NCBI RefSeq assembly: GCF_007489275.1
Contig: NZ_VLNR01000015.1
Coordinates: 35,989-99,988, forward strand
From: Aquimarina algiphila
Lineage (GTDB): Bacteria > Bacteroidota > Bacteroidia > Flavobacteriales > Flavobacteriaceae
Length of the DNA: 64,000 nucleotides
Direction: 5' to 3'
The notes under the pieces are model-generated. The model was not told the DNA's origin. It worked only from the letters and a program-made list of their open reading frames with translations, and made no database searches. This document shows, piece by piece, positions 60,028-64,000 of the stretch (positions are counted from its first letter, which is position 1; each line of letters begins with the position of its first letter). Position numbers and translations under genes: made by a program.

Positions 60028-60096
60028 TCATTCGATTTTTGACAATATAAAACCTCCCGCAATTACCCCTAAAAACGAGAGGTTTATAGTAAACAC
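60028..60096 (-). CDS. Array mini-ORF 1 (22 codons, GTG start)
   Basis: Translation is MFTINLSFLGVIAGGFILSK then IE. The first 16 residues are conserved across the four repeats (here Ser7 instead of Leu) and the tail is unique. It uses GTG, and no Shine-Dalgarno is expected in this phylum. It is hydrophobic with Gly14-Gly15 before Phe. Whether it is translated is unknown; the conserved DNA could instead act as RNA. Confidence 0.35.
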   Translation of the reverse strand: MFTINLSFLGVIAGGFILSKIE

Positions 60097-60146
60097 ATTG
60101 TCAAAATGTATTTTTATAACTAATAACTAAATAGTTATCAGCTACT

Positions 60147-60230
60147 TTATATTTTTATCTGATCAATAAAGCTAACTAATATAAAACCTCCCGCAATTAC
60201 CCCTAAAAACAGGAGGTTTATAGTAAACAC
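60147..60230 (-). CDS. Array mini-ORF 2 (27 codons, GTG start)
   Basis: N-terminus MFTINLLFLGVIAGGF followed by the unique tail ILVSFIDQIKI. It has the longest hydrophobic stretch of the four and could span a membrane once. Same start position and spacing relative to the repeat as its neighbours. Translation is unproven. Confidence 0.35.
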   Translation of the reverse strand: MFTINLLFLGVIAGGFILVSFIDQIKI

Positions 60231-60267
60231 ATTGTCAAAATGTACTCTTATAACTAATCTCCATTAG

Positions 60268-60354
60268 TTATTTTATTTTTTTTCTGACTAGTTGTAAATT
60301 AATATAAAAACCTCCCGAAATTACCCCTAAAAACAGGAGGTTTATAGTAAACAC
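60268..60354 (-). CDS. Array mini-ORF 3 (28 codons, GTG start)
   Basis: N-terminus MFTINLLFLGVISGGF followed by YINLQLVRKKIK, a tail with a basic end. A single extra T on the minus strand directly after the Gly-Gly-Phe codons shifts the tail frame relative to copies 1 and 2, but the frame stays open. Translation is unproven. Confidence 0.35.
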   Translation of the reverse strand: MFTINLLFLGVISGGFYINLQLVRKKIK

Positions 60355-60410
60355 ATTGTCAAAATGTAACCTTATAACTAATTATACTTTAATAATTAGT
60401 TTCATTTTAT

Positions 60411-60491
60411 TTATTTGACAATACAAATGCTACTTTTTAAATTAAAACCTCCTGAAATTACCCCTAACAACAGGAGGTTTATAGTAAACAC
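60411..60491 (-). CDS. Array mini-ORF 4 (26 codons, GTG start)
   Basis: N-terminus MFTINLLLLGVISGGF followed by NLKSSICIVK, the only tail with a Cys. It is the first unit in the minus-strand direction. Its repeat has TTG (Leu8) where the others have TTT (Phe). Translation is unproven. Confidence 0.35.
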   Translation of the reverse strand: MFTINLLLLGVISGGFNLKSSICIVK

Positions 60492-60505
60492 ATTGTCAAA
60501 ATGTA

Positions 60506-60950
60506 CTTTATAATCAATCACATAAATATTGTAATTGGTTTTATTTTTCTTCTTCAATATTATATATCATAACGCATTTCCTCAATCTTGTAAAAACCTG
60601 ATAAACTAGTTTTATGAATAGGGAAAAATATATCGCTTAACGTCATCTTTTTAAAAACAAAAAAAACACTGAAAATCAAATTATTACAACTATAAACTAT
60701 ATTCTTATAGCATGTAGAAGCTCTAAACTCTGTTAAAAAAACTGTTAAGAAAGTGCTAAAAAACTTACGGGAATACCGTAAAAAAGATAAAGAATACCTA
60801 TATTTCGCACTTGAAAAATTACCAAAAGAATGTATCTTCTTTTCTTTTAAGGAAAGACAAGTCTCATTAAAACAAGACCATAAATTATATCTTGTAATTG
60901 CAAGAATTAATAATCCACTCATAATGGTTAATTTTTAAATTAATCGTTAT
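60506..60950. other. AT-rich region beyond the array, no confident gene
   Basis: It includes open frames of 120 codons (minus) and 61 codons (plus, GTG start), which overlap and show no recognisable domain. It should contain the promoter of the array if this is transcribed leftward, but no clean TTG / TAnnTTTG pair was found. Confidence 0.45.
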
Positions 60951-61013
60951 TCAGACCCTGCTTTTGTTGGCTCGCCAAAGTTTTACAATTGCGGGGTTGT
61001 TTTGTTTAAACAT
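60951..61013 (-). other. GC-rich structured island with a 20-codon ORF
   Basis: An isolated G+C-rich segment in a very AT-rich stretch. ACCCTGC (60954-60960) can pair with GCGGGGT (60991-60997), enclosing the hairpin TTGGC-TC-GCCAA. On the minus strand it encodes MFKQNNPAIVKLWRANKSRV then stop, exactly filling the island. It could be a remnant of a mobile element, a structured RNA or a small peptide. Confidence 0.4.
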
Positions 61014-61739
61014 CTAGTCTAGTATACAGTATAATTTTTATAAAAAATACTCCTAGCTAATTGTCCAAAACATATTTTACTATTTACCAATTTTTATTTT
61101 TATCATAATTCATGTACTAAACAAATAGTACATATATTGCTTATATATATCAATAAAAATATATGATATAGATTTACATATATAGATTTTATTTGACCTT
61201 ACTACGTGTTTACAAATTAAAAATATATAGAATATAAAAACCAAAAGGTAGGGGTAAGAAAATAAGTTTTTATTCTTCTAAACTATATTTCATGTTTTAC
61301 TAAAAAACAATACTTAAAGATAATCACAATTTGCCAAACACACATACGACAAAAACACCTAATTATTACGGTTAAACCGTAAAAAATCTTTATCCCGTTT
61401 ATACGCTAAAAAATTCAAATAACATAAATTAAAATTCTAATCAAAAAAAGTCATAAACACCTAAAAAACAATGATTTGAAATTTAATAACAGTGATTTTC
61501 AACAAACAAAAAAAGTAAGAATATTCTTCAATAGAAATTAAATAAAGTTATTTTTAACTATAATTTAACGCCTTTTATCCGTTTTTATTTTTTTAAAAAA
61601 CGTCAAATTATGGAAAACAAGCTGCATTAAATCCTCAAAATAATTATAATACTCTAGTTCTCCGATAGTTAATTAGTTTTATAGCTTTTAAGAAGAATAT
61701 ACATATTAAAACTCCTGATATATTTCTCTCTCTTTATTA
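61014..61739. other. 726-bp AT-rich non-coding region
   Basis: No coding sequence on either strand. It has a TAGGGGTA at 61249-61256 and a perfect dyad TTACGGT-TAA-ACCGTAA at 61366-61382, which look like binding sites. The mscS gene ends at 61740 on the minus strand; no terminator for it is evident, so its transcript may read into this region. Confidence 0.5.
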
Positions 61740-62555
61740 CTAAGCTTTCTTTTGAATTTCTACAGAATGAGGATAAGGAATTTCTATTCCTGCTTTATCT
61801 AGAGCAAGTTTACAGTTTTCTAACGTTTCAAAATATACATTCCAATATTCTTCTGGAGCACAATAAGGTCTGACAGCAAAATCGACAGAGCTCTCTCCCA
61901 ATTGAGATACATTTACTGATGGTGCGGGATCTTGTAGAACTTTTGGATTAGATACTAATACTTGTAACAATACTTCTTTGGCCTGCTTAATATCTTCATC
62001 ATAACCGATACCTATAGTAAGGTCTACTCTCATCATACCTTCGGCAGTATAATTAATGATATTACCATTTGCAAGAGCTCCATTAGGTATAATAGCCAAT
62101 TTATTTCCTGGTGTAATTAATTTTGTTGTAAAAATCTCAATTTCTTTTACAGATCCTACTACTCCTTGTGCTTCAATAAAATCCCCTATTTTGTAAGGTC
62201 TAAAAATCATGATAAGTACTCCACCAGCAAAATTAGATAGGGATCCTTGTAATGCTAAACCAACAGCTAAACCAGCAGCAGCAATTACAGCAGCAAACGT
62301 AGTGACATCTATCCCTAATCTGGAAATCACAAGGATAATCAAAAATATTTTTAAGGTCCAATTTACAAGATTTAATAAAAATTTCTGCAAAGATTCATCA
62401 TACTTCCCTTTAGCCATTATTCGTCCAGCACTTCCTATCATTTTTTTTATTACCCATGATCCTATAATAAAAATTAAAATTGCAGTAACTAGCTTTGGAC
62501 CAAATTCTTTTGCTAATTCGATACCATAATTAAACCATTCTTGAGCTTTTTCCAT
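61740..62555 (-). CDS. Small-conductance mechanosensitive channel (MscS family)
   Basis: A 271-residue channel protein. Three hydrophobic segments in residues about 18-120 end with AGLAVGLALQGSLSNFAGG, the pore-lining TM3 with its Gly/Ala pattern, followed by MIFRPYKIGDFIE of the beta domain and IIPNGALANGNIINYT of the vestibule. Length equals E. coli MscS (about 286). It releases solutes upon hypo-osmotic shock. It is transcribed leftward toward the 1.9-kb repeat region. Confidence 0.94.
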   Translation of the reverse strand: MEKAQEWFNYGIELAKEFGPKLVTAILIFIIGSWVIKKMIGSAGRIMAKGKYDESLQKFLLNLVNWTLKIFLIILVISRLGIDVTTFAAVIAAAGLAVGLALQGSLSNFAGGVLIMIFRPYKIGDFIEAQGVVGSVKEIEIFTTKLITPGNKLAIIPNGALANGNIINYTAEGMMRVDLTIGIGYDEDIKQAKEVLLQVLVSNPKVLQDPAPSVNVSQLGESSVDFAVRPYCAPEEYWNVYFETLENCKLALDKAGIEIPYPHSVEIQKKA

Positions 62556-62729
62556 TTGTTTAGAGTGTTAGTTGTGTATTGATAACAGAATATTATTATG
62601 TTTATTATTATTCTTTTTTTGAATATAAAATTTATATATAAATTCTTAAAAAGAATAACTAATCATTTTGGAAATAACATTATCAAATTGATTTTTTCTA
62701 TCAACCACTATATTAGGAAAAATAATGAT

Positions 62730-63695
62730 TTAAAAGAAGCGAGGAGTTAACATTCTATTATATTTTTTAAAGAGCTCGAATCTTAACATTACTTCATAGC
62801 TCCCATCATTAAATTGTGTTTGTCCCAGTTCAGTTGTTTCTCTATCATAAGCTAAACCAATCATTAATGCGTCAGATATTTGAAAACCTATCTGACCTGT
62901 CACAGCTGCACTCCAGCGATAGGCAACTCCTAAAGTTAGCCGTTCATACATCAAAAAATTTGCAGAAACATCAACTTGTAATGGTGCTCCAAAAACCAAT
63001 TTACCTAATACTGCTGGTTTAAACTTTAAATTATCATTTAGATCAAATACATAACCAGTTATCAGATAATAGTTAATACGCTCTTCTGCCAAAAAGCTAA
63101 CCGCTTCACTATCACTACTTGTACTACTTTCATCAAAATGATTAGTTTCTAAGAGACTAGGAGCACTTAAACCAAAATAAAATTTATCAGTATGATAGTA
63201 AAACCCTACCCCTATTTGTGGACTAAATTTATTATCAATATTATTTTCAAATAAAGCATCATTACCGTTAAACTGAGATAATCGTTGGAAATCAACATTT
63301 AGTAAATGTCCTCCTGCTTTAATTCCCAAACTCAGTTTTCCTCTTTCAGATAGTGGTATTGTGTATGAAAAATCGATACCAAAATAAGTCTCATCCGTTG
63401 GACCAATTTCATCATTAACGATTGACAATCCTAACCCTAAACGTTCATTAGTTCCCATGGGGGTATTAATTGTTAATGTCTGAGTACGAGGTGCACCATC
63501 CAAACCAACCCATTGACTACGATGCAATCCCATAATACTAAGTACTCCTCGACTTCCGGCATAGGCAGGGTTAACACTAATAGTATTATACATATATTGA
63601 GTATACTGAGCATCTTGCTGTGCATAACTATTATGAAACACAACATTCAAAAGTACTATAGTAATTATTATATGTATAATTTTCATAGACGACAA
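62730..63695 (-). CDS. PorP/SprF-family type IX secretion membrane protein
   Basis: A 321-residue outer-membrane protein. Starting with QQDAQYTQYMYNTISVNPAY after the signal peptide (ending NSYAQ), it has the PorP/SprF pattern, with GVLSIMGLHRSQWVGLDGAP and GVGFYYHTDKFYFGLSAPSL. An alternative start is the Met at 63686. SprF-like proteins assist export or anchoring of specific T9SS substrates, usually encoded next to a large adhesin gene; no such gene is within the window on either side. Confidence 0.93.
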   Translation of the reverse strand: MSSMKIIHIIITIVLLNVVFHNSYAQQDAQYTQYMYNTISVNPAYAGSRGVLSIMGLHRSQWVGLDGAPRTQTLTINTPMGTNERLGLGLSIVNDEIGPTDETYFGIDFSYTIPLSERGKLSLGIKAGGHLLNVDFQRLSQFNGNDALFENNIDNKFSPQIGVGFYYHTDKFYFGLSAPSLLETNHFDESSTSSDSEAVSFLAEERINYYLITGYVFDLNDNLKFKPAVLGKLVFGAPLQVDVSANFLMYERLTLGVAYRWSAAVTGQIGFQISDALMIGLAYDRETTELGQTQFNDGSYEVMLRFELFKKYNRMLTPRFF

Positions 63696-64000
63696 TTTAG
63701 TATACCTAATCTTGATAAAAGATTATAAATATATCATTGAGATATCATTTGCATATTTGCCATTTTTATAAATGATAACATTTTTGCCATCAATTCGTAT
63801 TTCATCATGTTTATTGAGTATTAATGAAGAAGAGGTTTCTAAAAATGAATATGCTATAAATAAATATGTACATAACCCGTTGTGCATTTAGTTAATATTA
63901 ATTTTTAGGTTGTTTATATTTCTGTTGAATTCAAACCTATTGATATATTGAATAATGGTCATTGCTGTGATCTTTGATAAGATTCTATTTTTAAATCCCT
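63696..64000. other. 305-bp non-coding right edge
   Basis: AT-rich, no ORF or structured element of note. It must contain the promoter of the PorP/SprF gene or link it to a gene outside the window. Confidence 0.5.

Larger units (their letters stand above)
60048..60505. repeat. Four-copy array of a 63-bp repeat
   Basis: Copies at 60048-60110, 60182-60244, 60306-60368 and 60443-60505, offset by 134, 124 and 137 bp. They differ at only a few positions (for example copies 1 and 2 differ at 2). Each core has arms AAACCTCC and GGAGGTTT around TTACCCCTAA, then ACATTGTCAAAATGT. After each copy, on the plus side, comes an AT-rich dyad of similar layout but different sequence. No second array is seen in this window. 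Confidence 0.9.

Noticed and set aside
60045..60540. CRISPR array
   Set aside because: Repeats are 63 bp, only four, with unequal spacing and related dyads in the intervals; no cas genes are near.
60560..60938. Two overlapping ORFs (120 codons minus, 61 codons plus)
   Set aside because: No ATG for the plus frame, no family features, and the minus protein is Phe/Ser/Tyr-rich as expected of AT-rich noncoding DNA.

Overview
The window is AT-rich bacterial chromosome (roughly one third G+C by eye) from the phylum Bacteroidota, most likely a marine Flavobacteriaceae of the Aquimarina type. The evidence is type IX secretion (T9SS) substrates with type A and type B C-terminal sorting regions, a PorP/SprF protein, a Bacteroidota-style -33 TTG / -7 TAnnTTTG promoter on the SRP RNA gene, and many flavobacterial housekeeping families. 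The genus is inference. No tRNA, rRNA, CRISPR, transposase or prophage was seen.

Region 1 (1-15.7 kb) is a lipopeptide-type biosynthetic gene cluster on the minus strand. In transcription order it has a fatty acyl-AMP ligase (FAAL), an acyl-CoA/acyl-ACP dehydrogenase, a free acyl carrier protein, a one-module NRPS (C-A-T-TE), an SRPBCC protein, an MMPL/RND exporter, a LolA-like periplasmic protein and a DUF1302-like outer-membrane barrel. A convergent 4'-phosphopantetheinyl transferase is cut by the left edge. The A-domain code reads D-F-W-N-V-G-M-V-H-K, essentially the threonine code, and the thioesterase has a Cys nucleophile (GYCFG) where Ser is usual. An activated N-acyl-threonine on a Cys thioesterase suggests beta-lactone formation, as in obafluorin synthesis. 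The product is inference. An orphan ParB-like gene sits upstream across a 730-bp regulatory region.

Region 2 (15.9-36.7 kb) is mostly core metabolism: glmM, an ACP phosphodiesterase, ggt, dnaK, sdaA, panB, an RluA-type pseudouridine synthase, a DMT permease, a large T9SS type B surface protein, and a leuA-leuC-leuD-leuB operon with a terminator-like structure between leuA and leuC.

Region 3 (36.7-59.8 kb) holds two membrane-anchored AraC-family regulators, small membrane proteins, a GMC-type oxidoreductase divergent from a TetR-type regulator, a 1178-residue T9SS beta-propeller lipoprotein, an ABC-F protein, a thioredoxin-fold lipoprotein without its CxxC, a transaldolase-like enzyme, the SRP RNA gene (ffs) with its promoter, a glutaminyl-peptide cyclotransferase, a DEAD-box helicase and a TrmH-family methyltransferase.

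Region 4 (59.8-61.7 kb) has no conventional gene. It carries four 63-bp repeats, 124-137 bp apart, followed by a terminator whose stem is fully paired only on the minus strand. Read on that strand, every repeat opens a GTG-started mini-ORF with a conserved hydrophobic N-terminus ending in Gly-Gly-Phe and a different short tail. This could be a family of tiny peptides (signal, toxin or leader/core type) or a family of structured RNAs, and it is the least explained object in the window. An MscS channel and a PorP/SprF gene close the window.
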